64,000 bases of DNA from Euonymus europaeus. Taxonomy: Eukaryota; Streptophyta; Magnoliopsida; Celastrales; Celastraceae. A program made the translations under genes and the position numbers. The stretch is taken from positions 10,930,001 to 10,994,000 of the forward strand of contig OY756962.1 of assembly GCA_963580455.1 (NCBI GenBank). The letters are read 5' to 3'. Numbering within the stretch: position 1 is the first letter of the stretch; the number at the start of each line of letters is the position of its first letter. Under the pieces are notes generated by a model. It had not been told where the DNA came from. It ran no database searches and saw only the letters and a list, made by a program, of their open reading frames with translations. Below, in pieces: positions 22,843 through 34,229 of this stretch.

Positions 22843-23208
22843 ATGGTTCAGATAGAGATGGAGAAAATAAGGAAAACACGGAAAGTAATGAGAGGTAGGT
22901 GCATGCAGCAGGGACCAAAGAAGTATTACCAGTTGAAGAGAGAACCACTATGGTCAACTGAGCGTTATGTGGGACACCTAGCAGAAATGTTGTCGTCTCT
23001 TGAAGGTGACTACATATTACCTTCGGAGACTAAAGTGAGACTGCTATTAAGCAAACTAACCATAGTAGAGGGTGTTATTTTGAAGCTCATGTGGAAAAGC
23101 CTTAAGAAGCAATCACAAGGAAATATTGATTTGGTTGATGCACTAGTGTGCATGTATAAGGTCTATTATCAGCAGAAGTCTCAGCAAGTAGTGGTGTCAG
23201 GCATATGA
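22843..23208 (+). CDS. Small upstream ORF in retrotransposon leader (121 codons), unknown
   Basis: The ATG at 22843 opens a 121-codon frame on the same strand as gag-pol and ends 361 bases before its start. The product would be basic at the N-terminus (KIRKTRKVMRGR), followed by a leucine-rich, probably helical middle (HLAEMLSSLEGDY, KVRLLLSKLTIVEGVILKL) and a polar tail with YYQQKSQQ. I do not recognise it as gag, a zinc finger or any named family. It could be an accessory ORF of this lineage, a captured fragment of host sequence, or an open frame by chance, although 121 codons is long for chance in AT-rich DNA. The frame can also be extended to a TTG at 22837. Confidence 0.4.
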   Translation: MVQIEMEKIRKTRKVMRGRCMQQGPKKYYQLKREPLWSTERYVGHLAEMLSSLEGDYILPSETKVRLLLSKLTIVEGVILKLMWKSLKKQSQGNIDLVDALVCMYKVYYQQKSQQVVVSGI

Positions 23209-23569
23209 AATTAGTAAGGGAATTTAGTAGGGAGTACCATTAGTTTTATTGTGGAGGGAATAAAGTGGAGAGTGGGTAACGATTGATTATTGGACAGTTG
23301 GATTTTGTTTTTTTTATTGTTTTTATATTTTTTTTATATTTATGGATGACTTTTACTGGAGATTTGACCTTTGAATAAAATTTCTCCTGGATTCACTACT
23401 ATTTTATGTATCTATCTAATTTTTGGAAACTATGCTCTTTTTTTGTTGATTGGCAATTAGTACGAATATAAACGAATTGAGTAAATAGTTGTGTTATATG
23501 ATGTACAATGCTAAAAGTATGATATAATGTGGATATGTAAGAGGTAGCAAACACCTATGTATTGAATGA
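23209..23569 (+). other. T-rich spacer before gag
   Basis: No gene is visible. The stretch holds T runs (23309-23340, 23439-23445) and no repeat shared with the rest of the window. It forms the 3' part of the leader. Confidence 0.5.
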
Positions 23570-26500
23570 ATGTTACATGGAATGCATGTGGACAGCAACA
23601 TGAATCGCAGCGGGTTTGTTCTGAGAAACGGCGATGAACAAGAAAGGACTGGTGACGAACGTGGAGTGGTGAATGAAGAACAAGGAGGGGTTGCAGCACC
23701 GAGAGGCAATGGGTTTGGAAATTCGGAAATGATAGCTCGTATGCTGGATATGATGCAGCAACAGCAGCAGCAACACGCTGAGCAGATGCGGAGGCTAACT
23801 GAGGTGCAGCAACGTCCTCCTCCAAGAATGGATGTCATTGAAAGGTTTCGGAAGCTCAGTCCAAAGGAATTCTCGGGGGGGGGGGGGGGGGCAGACCCCT
23901 TAGTGGCAGAGGAATGGATCAGAGCACTTGAGACCATATTTGAGCACTTGCGATTAGAGGATACGGAGAAGGTGCAGTGTGCCACTTTCATGATGACTCT
24001 GAATGCGCGAGACTGGTGGGATGGGGCAAAACTTGCCGTGGATGTAGCCAATATGGCATGGGGAAAATTTAAGGAGATGTTCGATACGAAGTATTTCCCC
24101 AAAGATGTGAAAGACAGGAAGGTCAAGGAGTTCCTGGAACTCAAGCAGGGAGGTATGACCGTGGTGGAGCTAGTCCGAAAATTTGAACAGGGGTGCAGGT
24201 TCGTTCCATTTCTCGCTGAGAGCTCTGAGCTGAAGAAGGATCATTTTCTGAGGACATTGAACCCCAGAATTAGGAGTATGGTGAGGATGTCTACAACAAT
24301 AACATACGAGGATATGGTGGACAAGGCAATGATGGCTGAGGAGGACCAGAAGGACATAGTAAAGGATATACAGAGACAGAGACAAAATGTCAGGATGGGA
24401 ACCTCCAACAAGAAAACTAGGCCATGGAATCCCCTGGAGCGAAACACTACCCAAGGGAGCAACAAGAAGCCAAAAACAGTGACTGGAACAACAGCTAACA
24501 ATGCAGCGAGGTCCAAAATGGAAGGCAAGCCATTGTGTCCCAAATGCAATAAGGCGCACACTGGAGAATACCTGGAGGGGTCTAGCACGTGCTACTGGTG
24601 CAAGGAAAAGGGCCATTATGCTCGGGAGTGTCCAAAACGAACATCGGATCAGAAGAATGTGCCAGCTAGAGTTTTTGCAATGACACAGGAGCAGGCAGCT
24701 CAAGAGGATGCAACAACAATAAGTGGTAATACCTCTATCCATGGACTTGTCGCATATACGTTGATTGATTCTGGTGCTACACATTCATTCATAGCACGTA
24801 CATTAGTTAAGAAGCTAGGTGTTATACCAGAAAGCATAGATGTAGGGTATTTAGTCACCTTACCCTCTGGTGATGTAATGGAGTCCGATCAAATGGTTCG
24901 GGAATGCCCTATTCAAATAGAGAATAAAACTCTAATGGCGGAATTAGTTGTATTAAGTTTGAAGGAGTTCGAGGTGATATTGGGGATGGACTGGCTTGCA
25001 AAATATGGTGCCACCATTGACTGCAAGAACAAAAAGGTAACTGTAAAGTCTACAACAAGAGAATTGCTAGAATTTAAGGCTGATGAAAAGACGAAGCATA
25101 TCCCAATAATTTCAACTATGGAAGCTAGAAAACTTATGAAAGGGGGGTGCATTGGTTACTTGGCTAGTGTGGTGGTAACTAAGAAGGAACTGGTAACAAG
25201 AGTGGAAGATATTGCCGTAGTGAGGGAATTTTTGGAAGTATTTCCAGATAATTTAACAACCTTGCCACCAGATAAGGAGATTAGTTTTGAGATTGAAACA
25301 GAGCCGGGTACGACTCCTATATCTAGGGCACCTTATCGAATGGCGCCAGCAGAACTTAAAGAGTTGAAAGTGCAATTGGAGGAATTATTGGAGAAAGGGT
25401 TTATACGACCCAGTTATTCACCATGGGGAGCACCGGTGTTATTTGTGAAAAAGAAGGATGGGTCCCTTAGACTTTGTATTGATTATAGGGAATTGAATAA
25501 GGTGACAATCAAGAACAAATATCCACTGCCACGAATTGATGATTTGTTTGACCAGTTACGAGGAGCTACGGTCTTTTCCAAAATTGATTTACAGTCGGGG
25601 TATCACCAATTGAGGGTCAGTACAGATGATGTAAAGAAAACCGCTTTCAGAACGCGTTATGGTCACTATGAGTTTTTAGTGATGCCATTCGGATTAACAA
25701 ATGCTCCAGCAGCATTTATGGACCTAATGAATAGGGTATTCAAAGAACACATAGATCGCTTTATTATTGTCTTTATTGATGACATTCTCATTTACTCGCG
25801 AAACTTGGAAGAGCATGGAGAGCACTTGCGGATTACCTTACAAGTACTAAAAGACAATCTACTCTACGCAAAGCTCAAGAAGTGTGATTTTTGGATGAGA
25901 CAGGTAGGGTTTTTGGGGCATGTAGTGTCAGAAGAAGGAATACTGGTAGATCCCGGTAAAATAGAAGAAGTGGTAGATTGGCCGACACCAAGGAATGTCA
26001 CTGAAGTTCGAAGTTTCTTGGGGATAGCAGGTTACTATAGAAGGTTCGTGAAGAATTTTGCTAAATTAGCAACACCCCTAACGACTTTAACGAAGAAAAA
26101 CACTAGGTTCATATGGGATGAGAGATGTGCAGAGAGTTTCCGAGAGTTAAAGGAGAGGTTAGTAACTGCTCCTGTATTGACAGTGCCAGATGGAAAAAGT
26201 GCATTTGTGATTTACAGTGACTCCTCCAAGAATGGGCTGGGTTGTGTGCTGATGCAGAACGGGAGAGTAATTGCTTATGCATCGAGACAACTGAAGGATT
26301 ATGAGAAGAATTACCCCACACACGATTTGGAGTTAGCTGCAGTAGTATTTGCGTTGAAAATATGGAGACATTACTTATATGGGGTGAAATGTGAGATATA
26401 CACCGATCATAAAAGTCTCAAATATTTATTTACACAGAAGGAATTGAATATGAGACAACGGCGATGGTTAGAATTGGTAAAGGATTATGATTGTGTAATC

Positions 26501-28114
26501 AATTATCATCCTGGAAAGGCAAATGTAGTAGCGGACGCGCTTAGTAGGAAAGTGACCCTAGCCTCGCAGAGGGTACAGCCAATGATACTACAAGATTTAC
26601 AAAAGTTGGATGTAGAGATAATTCCAAAGGGGCAGGTAAGTGGGTTGGCAGTAATGAGGATGCAACCAACATTGATGGATAGAATTAAGGAGAAACAACT
26701 AAGTGATGATGGGTTGGTTAAGCAGAAGGAGAAGATAGAAATGGGCAAGACAACAGAATTTACGATGGATGACATGAGTGTGATAAGGTACCGAGGAAGG
26801 TTGTGTGTTCCCGATGACTCGAAGATAAGGGAGGATATTCTAACTGAGGCTCACAGTACCCCGTATTCTATCCACCCCGGGAGTACAAAAATGTATCGGG
26901 ATTTGAAGTTGCATTATTGGTGGCCGGGAATGAAAAGACAGGTAGCAGAGTTTGTAGCTAAGTGTTTGACGTGTCAACAGGTCAAGGCGGAGCATCAAAG
27001 GCCGTCAGGTATGTTATTACCTCTGGAAATTCCTAGATGGAAATGGGAGCACATTACAATGGATTTTGTGTCGGGATTACCAAGGTCTGAAAAAGGAAAC
27101 AACGCAATTTGGGTGATTGTAGATCGGCTTACCAAAACGGCTCACTTCTTAGGAGTGAAGACCACATTTAGCATGAATCAGTATGCAAATTTTTACGTGA
27201 GAGAGATAGTGAAGCTACACGGGATTCCGGTGTCTATTGTGTCAGATCGTGACCCCAGGTTTACGTCAAAATTCTGGAGTAGTTTTCATGGGGCGATGGG
27301 CACCAAGCTAGAATTTGGAACAGCTTTTCATCCGGAGAGCGACGGGCAATCAGAGAGAGTGATTCAGATATTGGAAGATATGCTAAGAGCTTGTGTGATA
27401 GATTGGTCGGCCAAGTGGGAGCGATATCTACCTCTAGTAGAGTTTTCCTACAATAACAGTTATCAGGCGAGTATCGGCATGGCTCCGTATGAAGCCTTAT
27501 ATGGGCGGAAATGTAGATCACCAGTACATTGGGATGAGGTAGGAGAGAGGAGATTCCTAGAGGGGCAGCAAATTGGACCAGAGGTGATACAAGAGACTAA
27601 AGATGTTGTAGAGATGGTTCGGGCGAGGATCAAAACAACACAATGCCGACAGAAAAGCTACGCAGATAGAAGAAGGAAGGAATTGGAGTTTGAGGTTGGA
27701 GATCATGTATTTTTAAAAATAGCACCTATGAAGGGAGTGATGAGGTTCGGTAAGAAAGGGAAGTTAAGTCCGAGGTACATAGGACCCTTTGAAATTCTTG
27801 ATAAGGTGGGAGTTAGGGCATATCGACTAGCCTTACCTCCATCATTGTCAAGTGTGCATAATGTATTTCTTGTCTCGATGTTGCGAAAATATATTGAAGA
27901 CCCAAATCATGTTTTGAGTTATGAACCATTGGAACTTACTCCGGAGTTGACGTACAAGGAAAAACCAGTGGAGATTTTGGTAAGAGAGGTGAAACAATTA
28001 CGGAATAAGGAGATTGCACTTGTGAAGGTGCTTTGGAGAAATCAGAAGATGGAAGAGGCTACATGGGAAAGAGAGGAGGATATGAGGACCAAATATCCAG
28101 AATTATTCAGGTAA
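23570..28114 (+). CDS. gag-pol: Chromovirus gag-pol polyprotein, intact (1514 aa)
   Basis: One uninterrupted frame. Gag: a glutamine run (about 61-67), five glycines from a G17 run (103-107), a retrotransposon gag domain (about 120-265) with WIRALE and ARDWW-like motifs, and a CCHC zinc knuckle C341, C344, H349, C354. Protease: D400-S-G-A, followed by VILGMDWL. Reverse transcriptase: about 565-750, catalytic D673 and D737-D738 in FIDDIL. RNase H: D884, E921, D946. Integrase: zinc finger H1095, H1102, C1132, C1135; catalytic D1165, D1226, E1262 (DD35E); GPF module near 1405. Chromodomain: about 1463-1514 with EEATWE. Domain order and length fit plant Tekay/Del chromoviruses with gag and pol in one frame. 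The first ATG is used; a second in-frame Met lies five codons on. Antisense frames within it are shadows. The product would be cleaved by its own protease in virus-like particles in the cytoplasm, and integrase then acts in the nucleus. Confidence 0.97.
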   Translation: MLHGMHVDSNMNRSGFVLRNGDEQERTGDERGVVNEEQGGVAAPRGNGFGNSEMIARMLDMMQQQQQQHAEQMRRLTEVQQRPPPRMDVIERFRKLSPKEFSGGGGGADPLVAEEWIRALETIFEHLRLEDTEKVQCATFMMTLNARDWWDGAKLAVDVANMAWGKFKEMFDTKYFPKDVKDRKVKEFLELKQGGMTVVELVRKFEQGCRFVPFLAESSELKKDHFLRTLNPRIRSMVRMSTTITYEDMVDKAMMAEEDQKDIVKDIQRQRQNVRMGTSNKKTRPWNPLERNTTQGSNKKPKTVTGTTANNAARSKMEGKPLCPKCNKAHTGEYLEGSSTCYWCKEKGHYARECPKRTSDQKNVPARVFAMTQEQAAQEDATTISGNTSIHGLVAYTLIDSGATHSFIARTLVKKLGVIPESIDVGYLVTLPSGDVMESDQMVRECPIQIENKTLMAELVVLSLKEFEVILGMDWLAKYGATIDCKNKKVTVKSTTRELLEFKADEKTKHIPIISTMEARKLMKGGCIGYLASVVVTKKELVTRVEDIAVVREFLEVFPDNLTTLPPDKEISFEIETEPGTTPISRAPYRMAPAELKELKVQLEELLEKGFIRPSYSPWGAPVLFVKKKDGSLRLCIDYRELNKVTIKNKYPLPRIDDLFDQLRGATVFSKIDLQSGYHQLRVSTDDVKKTAFRTRYGHYEFLVMPFGLTNAPAAFMDLMNRVFKEHIDRFIIVFIDDILIYSRNLEEHGEHLRITLQVLKDNLLYAKLKKCDFWMRQVGFLGHVVSEEGILVDPGKIEEVVDWPTPRNVTEVRSFLGIAGYYRRFVKNFAKLATPLTTLTKKNTRFIWDERCAESFRELKERLVTAPVLTVPDGKSAFVIYSDSSKNGLGCVLMQNGRVIAYASRQLKDYEKNYPTHDLELAAVVFALKIWRHYLYGVKCEIYTDHKSLKYLFTQKELNMRQRRWLELVKDYDCVINYHPGKANVVADALSRKVTLASQRVQPMILQDLQKLDVEIIPKGQVSGLAVMRMQPTLMDRIKEKQLSDDGLVKQKEKIEMGKTTEFTMDDMSVIRYRGRLCVPDDSKIREDILTEAHSTPYSIHPGSTKMYRDLKLHYWWPGMKRQVAEFVAKCLTCQQVKAEHQRPSGMLLPLEIPRWKWEHITMDFVSGLPRSEKGNNAIWVIVDRLTKTAHFLGVKTTFSMNQYANFYVREIVKLHGIPVSIVSDRDPRFTSKFWSSFHGAMGTKLEFGTAFHPESDGQSERVIQILEDMLRACVIDWSAKWERYLPLVEFSYNNSYQASIGMAPYEALYGRKCRSPVHWDEVGERRFLEGQQIGPEVIQETKDVVEMVRARIKTTQCRQKSYADRRRKELEFEVGDHVFLKIAPMKGVMRFGKKGKLSPRYIGPFEILDKVGVRAYRLALPPSLSSVHNVFLVSMLRKYIEDPNHVLSYEPLELTPELTYKEKPVEILVREVKQLRNKEIALVKVLWRNQKMEEATWEREEDMRTKYPELFR
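23875..23891 (+). repeat. Run of 17 G inside gag
   Basis: Seventeen consecutive G encode the end of a serine codon, five glycines and the start of an alanine codon. The length keeps the frame open. Such a run is prone to slippage in replication, reverse transcription and sequencing. Confidence 0.97.
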
Positions 28115-28142
28115 TAAATTTTGAGGACAAAATTTTTATAAC

Positions 28143-28151
28143 GAGGGGAGA
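28143..28151 (+). other. Polypurine tract of chromovirus
   Basis: GAGGGGAGA ends one base before the 3' LTR (TGTAATACCC at 28153) and follows the AATTTTGAGGACAAAATTTT motif typical after chromovirus pol. Confidence 0.85.
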
Positions 28152-28152
28152 C

Positions 28153-29900
28153 TGTAATACCCGGGTCCTTAGATAACTGTGTGATACATTAGAATAATAC
28201 GGAATGGAAATTTAATATGAAATTGTGTAATAAAGGGGTGTTAATATTATATATTTACGGGGTCGACGATGTTGGAATTAAAGTAAATTATTAGGAAATT
28301 AGAAATTGAAACGAAAACGTTGTACCAATATAGGGTTCGTAAAAGGAAAGGGTGTAGAATGCTGAGGGTAAAAGAGTCAAAACTAGGTTCAAATAAAATA
28401 ATACAAAAGGGCACGAAACTCGACACAACCCTAAAATCAACGGGCGAGAGAGAGAGTGACGGCGACGGAAACTGAGTTTGGAGGAGAGGCGACGGTTTTC
28501 GGCGAGACTGGTGTCGCTGTGAAGAGGACGGCCAGACGAGTTCAACGGTGGTGGTTTCGTACGCAACGGAGGAGGAACCACCGAGATACGGCGGGAGGAA
28601 GAACACGGCCACCGCACTGGTTTTCTCTCGATTCGCGCAAATCCGATCACCGTTCAGGTAACCGTCACCACCATTACACTCGTCGGAGCATGGGCTTCAA
28701 GGGGAGGTCCGGCGTGTACGTCACCGCCTCCGGAACGGCGACAACCCGATTCTTAGTCAAACGGGTCTGCCACGTGAGGGAAAGATGGAGGGTCCACCGG
28801 GTCAACCCGACCCGTTCGGGTGGCAACCCGGTTGACCAGGGAGGGTTGACTGAAATATAAATATATATATATATAATTAAATTAATTAATAAATTGATGA
28901 TATATGTTTTGTTATTATGAATTTCAGGAGCTAATATAACAAAAGAAAAATAGTGGGAAATACAGCAGAGTGTCAGGTAAGTAATATTTCAACTGAGTCG
29001 CGGAACCCGATTATTGGTTGTGTTGTTTTGACGTTGTGTGTGTATTGGATGTTTATGATTGGTGATTTATGAATTTATGTATATGTATGGAAAAGTTTAT
29101 ACGCTGAAATATTACTATTGTTTATTTAATTACGCAATTCATGCATGACATGGCATATCATACTGAAAGGTAATGTAATGGAGAAAATATTTTTATAAAC
29201 CTAGTAAATCTGCTACAGGGAGGGTGTACTATTAAGATTAATGATAATACTTACGGAGTTGTGACGGAAAGAAAAGAAAAGAAAAGAAAAGGAATAAAGT
29301 CTATGCACCTGAATTGTTCTAAGGAAGAATAATGAAAGGAAATCCCGACTGGTTGCTCTGTAGCAGATTACTAGAGTTAGGGGCCCTACTACGGATTATA
29401 TATATTTAAAAGGACTATGGTTTTGTAATACAGAAGCTCATGTGCATCCATGCATAAAAATATTACTTGCTGGGCTTTGGCTCATTGTGTTCCGTGACGC
29501 AGGTGAAGATGAGTATGTGGAATTTGCTGTAGATGGTGATGGTGCGGACCCCCAGTAAGATGCTCATGTAGAGGTGGCTTACCGAGAAGTAGTTAGTCGA
29601 ATAAATTTCTTAAGTATCGTATTTTGGAGTAGGGTTTATGTTTGGTTTTTTTATAATAAGTGGTGTACCACAAGTTTGATATTGAGTAAGTATAACAGAG
29701 TTATTGTTGGTGATTAAATATGTGATGACGTTTTGTTAATGGATATTTCGTACTTAATGATTCGTGGACCATTTTATTTACAGTAATTGACAGAGAAATT
29801 AATTAGGTCAATAGTTGATTTGGGTGATAAATTTATGGTATAAAGAGTAGCACCACTCGTAGGGGGTAATAAATTGACCTTTACGGGTTGGGTTGTTACA
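28153..29900 (+). repeat. 3' LTR (1748 bp, full length)
   Basis: Same ends as the 5' LTR and the full, undeleted version. The extra 210 bp (28507-28716) is GC-rich and holds CGACGG/CCACCG words. The LTR also carries a GA run (28445-28457), a TA run near 28858-28875 and the AAAAG run near 29265. The open frames at 28456-28860 (+) and 28247-28650 (-) are GC-rich LTR by-products without recognisable protein. Confidence 0.96.
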
Positions 29901-31890
29901 GTTGAGCAACTTCGGACCATCGTAGTTGCTCGGTGTACACTTTTTATTATTCTTCTATGTCAAATATTATGAGTATAAGCTTTCTAGATTATTTTGATGC
30001 TAAAACACCATCTTTCTATGACAAATGGACAAAACCGTTAAAAGCTCTTCCGTAGAGAGAATTGAGCAACTTCGGACCATCAAAGTTGTTGGTGTACACT
30101 TTTTATTGTTCTTCTATGTCAAATTTTACGAGTATAAGCTTCCAAGATTATTTCGATGCCAAAACACCAACTTTTTATCACAAATGGACAAAACCGTTAA
30201 AAGCTCCTCCATAGCGAGAGTTGAGCAACTTCGAACCATCAAAGTTGCTCGGCGTACACTATTTACTATTCTCCTATGTCAAATTTTATTAGTATAAGAG
30301 CTTCCTAAATTATTTCGATGCCAAAAGACCAACTTACTATGACAAATGGACAAACACGTTAAAAGGTACTCCATAGACAGAGTTGAGCAAGTTGGACCAT
30401 AAAAAATTTTCGACGTACACTTTGTACGATTCTTCTATGTCAAATTTTACGAGTATAAGCTTCCTAGATTATTTCGATGACAAAACACCAACTTTCTACG
30501 ATAAATAGACAAAACAGCTAAAAGCTCCTCCTTAGAGAGAGTTGAGCAACTTCGGACCCTCAAAGTTCTTCGGTGTACACTTTTATTGTTAATTCTACAT
30601 CAAATTTTATGAGTCGAAGCTTCCAAGATTATTTTGATTCCAAAAACACCAACTTTTTATGAAAAATGGACAAAACCGTTAAAAGCTCCTCCATAGAGAG
30701 AGTTGATCAACTTCGAACCAACAAAGTTGCTCGGGATACACTTTTTAATGTTCTTCTATGTCAAATTTTACAAGTATAAGTTTCCTAGATTATTTCGATG
30801 CCAAAACACCAACTTTTTACGACAAATGGACAAAATCGTTAAAATCTCTTCCATAGAGAGAGTTGAGCAACTTCGGACCATCAAAGTTGCTCGGTGTACA
30901 CTTTTTATCGTTCTTCTATGTCAAATTTTATGAGTATAAGCTTCCTAGATTATTTCGATGCCAAAACACCAACTTTTTACGATAAATGGACAAAACCGTT
31001 AAAAGCTCTTCCATAGAGAGAGTTGAGCAACTTCGGACCATCAAAGTTGCTCGGCGTACACTATTTACTATTCTTCTATGTCAAATTTTACCAGTATAAG
31101 CTTGCTAGATTATTTCGATGACAAAACACTAACTTTCTATGACAAATGGACGAAACCGTTAAAAGCTTGTCCATAGAGAGAGTTGAGCAACTTCGGACCA
31201 TCAAGGTTGCTCAGCGTACACTTTTTACTGTTGTTCTATGTCAAATTTTACAAGTATAAGCTTCCAAGACAAATTCGATGCCAAAACACCAACTTTTTAT
31301 CATAAATAGACAAAACCGTTAAAAGCCCATCCATAGAGAGAGTTGAGCAACTTCGGACAATCATAGTTTCTCGGTGTACACTTTTTAATGTTCTCCTATG
31401 TAAAATATTATGAGTAGAAGCTTCAAAGATTATTTCGATTCCAAAAACACCAACTTTCTATGACAAGTTGACAAAACCGTTAAAAGCTCCCCCATAGAAA
31501 GAGTTGATCAGCTTCGAACCAACAAAGTTGCTCGGGATACACTTTTTATTGTTCTTCTATGTCAAATTTTACGTGTATAAGCTTCCTAGATTATTTCGAT
31601 GCCAAAACACCAACCTTTTAATAGAGAGAGTTGAGCAACTGCGGACCATCAAAGTTGCTCGGTGTACACTTTTTATTGTTCTTCTATGTCAAATTTTATG
31701 AGTATAAGCTTCCTAGATTATTTCGATGCCAAAACGCCAACTTTCTACGACAAATGGACAAAACCGTTAAAAGCTCTTCCATAGAGAGAGTTGAGCAACT
31801 TCGGACCATCAAAGTTGCTAGGTGTACACTATTTACTATTCTTCTATGTCAAATTTTACGAGTATAAGCTTGCTAGATTATTTCGATGAC
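29901..31890 (+). repeat. 160-bp satellite array, block 3
   Basis: The monomer broken at 21033 resumes here after the repeated GTTGA. All monomers are of the main class. One monomer is internally truncated at about 31620 (ACCTTTTA joined to ATAGAGAGAG). Together with 20.1-21.03 kb this block is collinear with about 55.6-57.95 kb. It ends with ATGAC, the left target duplication of the solo LTR. Confidence 0.95.
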
Positions 31891-33497
31891 TGATTGGGAT
31901 GATATTTTGCATATTTTTGTGGAGTTTTGAAAGTAAAACGTTGAGTTTCAATGCTTAAATACCACATTTTAGGTTTGAGTTGCCGAAAACCATGTTAATG
32001 AGCCAATGCATAATTCAACACTTTGACATAGTCATTTTAAGTGTTTTCTAGTGGTTCAAGTTGGTTTGGTTGCTTAGAGATAGGAAATCCAAGTTTTGGG
32101 CATAATGGTTGAAGTTGTGGAAATGCTATCTCTTAAGCATTTGAGTTTTAATATGCCGGATTTTGTTCTATCAACCTAAAAATGGTTTTGACACTTGTTT
32201 AAGTATGTTTCAGTCATTTATGACTTGTTTGAATGATTTTTGTAGGCTTTGGATTGATCGGGATTGAATATGGAAGAAAATGCATAAAAGGAGCTGCAAA
32301 ACTGAAGTTTACTGTCAACCGTCCGGACGCGTATCAGAAGCCGTCCGGACGGACAAAGAAGAAAGGCAGACAGTGGCATTTTCTAGCATATCCGTCCGGA
32401 CGGTACTGTTCACCGTCCGGACGGTTGAAGAAGAAAGCCGGACAGTGCTGTTTTCAAGCATATCTGTCCGGACAGCACTGCGCAATAATTTTCGGGTCAA
32501 CTTTTGAAGGTGCAAATGATCGAATTTGAAGAAACTTTCTTCTACAAAGTTGAAGTAGACATCCAGATCTTTCTAACGAGTGCTCATACGCATAATGCCA
32601 TTGAGAATTGAAGTCTGTGGAATTAATACAAGATACTGCCTTGAACAGTTCCAATAATTTCGGGTTTTATGATTTTTACTCAATTCTTGAAGGGGCAAAC
32701 TTGTCTAATTACTTTATTTGACCAATGGGACTTATTTGTAATAGGTTAGGATGGTCTTTTAACATAGGTATGAGGGTTTTATGGGTTTGGAGACCCCATT
32801 CTTGAAAGAACACTCATTTTGGCCGAAAATACATTATTCTCTAAGGTTTTTGTTCTCTTGCCTTGTTCTTCATCTTTGATTCTTGCTTGGGGTTCGAAAA
32901 TAAGTCTACTGAAGATTGCTAGGAGTCTTGGAGACCCAACCAACTAGAAGAAGAAGTTCTTCCTCCTTGTAGAGCTTGAGAAGAGCCCAAGTTGGATTAC
33001 CCTCAACTTCTATTTGTAGATTGGAAGGCCGATTCACCTCAACATTCGACATTGGATTTGATTTCTAAACTCCTCTTACTTATTGTTATTTCATTTTATT
33101 ATCGCATTTGGATTCATAGTTCTAGTTTAATCTATTGAATATTTTCCATTCCGATTTAGTTTAATCTTTATGTTATGTTTTACATTTTATTATGTTGTGC
33201 TTATTTCCATTTTGATTTCCCGTAGTAGCTTAGTATTTAATTCTCATCTCGCATATTAGGGTTTAATTCAATCAATCACCCCAAGAGGGAAAACCGAATC
33301 TAACCAATGGTTAGTGCAATTTTGCCACACTTAACATTGTGAATACCATATTTAATTAAGTAATTAGGTTAATAATCCATAGACCCAAGCCGAAACCAAA
33401 AGTCTTTGTGAGACGATTTGGGATTCACTCCTATTATTACTTTGACAACCCTACACTTGGGAAAGCGTTAATCCACTTACCTATTTTTGGCGAGTCA
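31891..33497 (+). mobile_element. Solo LTR of an LTR retrotransposon (1607 bp)
   Basis: Non-satellite sequence starting TGATTGGG and ending CGAGTCA (TG...CA, partly inverted ends). It is flanked by ATGAC (31886-31890) and ATGCC (33498-33502), a 5-bp duplication with one difference; both spellings occur at this place in satellite monomers. It contains no pol-like coding sequence, so it is best read as an LTR left by recombination between the two ends of an element. The right end (CACTTGGGAAAGCG, then TTTTTGGCG) resembles non-chromovirus Tat/Athila-type LTR ends; this and the strand are tentative. It shares paired CCGTCCGGACGG palindromes with the LTR at 1779. Confidence 0.75.
32319..32475. repeat. 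Paired 12-bp palindromes in solo LTR
   Basis: CCGTCCGGACGG or one-to-two-base variants start at 32319, 32341, 32392, 32413 and 32464. The first two are 22 bp apart, the next two 21 bp, and the pairs are 73 bp apart. The last copy (CTGTCCGGACAG) has changed symmetrically on both arms and so stays a palindrome. This matches the arrangement in the LTR at 1993-2193. Confidence 0.9.
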
Positions 33498-34229
33498 ATG
33501 CCAAAACACCAACTTTCTATGAAAAGTGAAAAAAACCGTTAAAAGATCCTCCATAGCGAGAGTTGAGCAACTTCGAACCATCAAAGTTGCTCGGCGTACA
33601 CTATTTACTATTCTCCTATGTCAAATTTTATGAGTATAAGCTTTCTAGATTATTTCGATGCCAAAACACCAACTTTCTATCACAAGCGTCAAAACTGTTA
33701 AAAGCTCCTACATAGAGAGAGTTGAGCTACTTCGGACCATCAAAGTTGCTCGGCGTACACCTTATATTGTTCTTCTACGTCAAATTTTATGATTATAAGC
33801 TTCCATGATTATTTGGATTTCAAAACACTAACTTTCTATGACAAATGGACGAAACCGTTAAAAACTCCTCCATAGAGAGAGAGTTGAGCAACTTCAGACC
33901 ATCAAGGCTGCTCGGCGTACACTTTTTACTGTTCTTCTATGTCAAATTTTACGGGTATAAGCCTTCAAGACTATTTCGATGCCAAAAAACCAACTTTTTA
34001 ACACAAATGGACAAAACCGTTAAAAGCTCTTCCATAGAGAGAGTTGAGCAACTTCGGACCATCAAAGTTGCTCGGTGTACACTTTTTATTGTTCTCCTAT
34101 GTCAAATATTATGAGTATAAGCTTCCGAGACTATTTCGATGCAAAACACCAACTTTTTATCACAAATAGACAAAACCGTTAAAAGCTCATCCATAGAGAG
34201 AGTTGAGCAACTTCGGACGATCATAGTTT
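33498..34229 (+). repeat. 160-bp satellite array, block 4a (no clear higher-order unit)
   Basis: Main-class monomers resume after the solo LTR with ATGCCAAAACACC. Some resemble monomers of 55-62 kb, for example the TTCCATGATTATTTGGATTTC type. No higher-order period is seen before about 34.2 kb and no gene is present. Confidence 0.9.

Larger units (their letters stand above)
21034..29900 (+). mobile_element. Chromovirus (Ty3/gypsy, Tekay/Del-like), near-complete, 8867 bp
   Basis: Complete structure: GTTGA duplication, 5' LTR, primer-binding site, leader with a small extra ORF, one uninterrupted 1514-codon gag-pol frame, polypurine tract, 3' LTR, GTTGA. All catalytic motifs are in place, and the two LTRs differ by only about 20 substitutions by eye over 1.5 kb, apart from a 210-bp deletion in the 5' LTR. 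The insertion is therefore fairly recent. A related satellite segment near 56.5 kb lacks the element at the same monomer position, which confirms both the edges and the insertion. Chromoviruses use the integrase chromodomain to target heterochromatin (family knowledge), and this one sits inside a satellite. Confidence 0.97.

Noticed and set aside
23494..27521. Antisense open frames inside gag-pol, the longest 216 codons (23494-24144) and 204 codons (24170-24784)
   Set aside because: They lie wholly opposite a clear polyprotein frame and have low-complexity cysteine/serine/leucine-rich sequence; they are shadows of the coding strand.
28247..28860. Open frames of 119-134 codons in the GC-rich part of the 3' LTR
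   Set aside because: They are arginine/threonine-rich by-products of CG-rich sequence and are broken by the 210-bp deletion in the sister LTR; no domain is visible.
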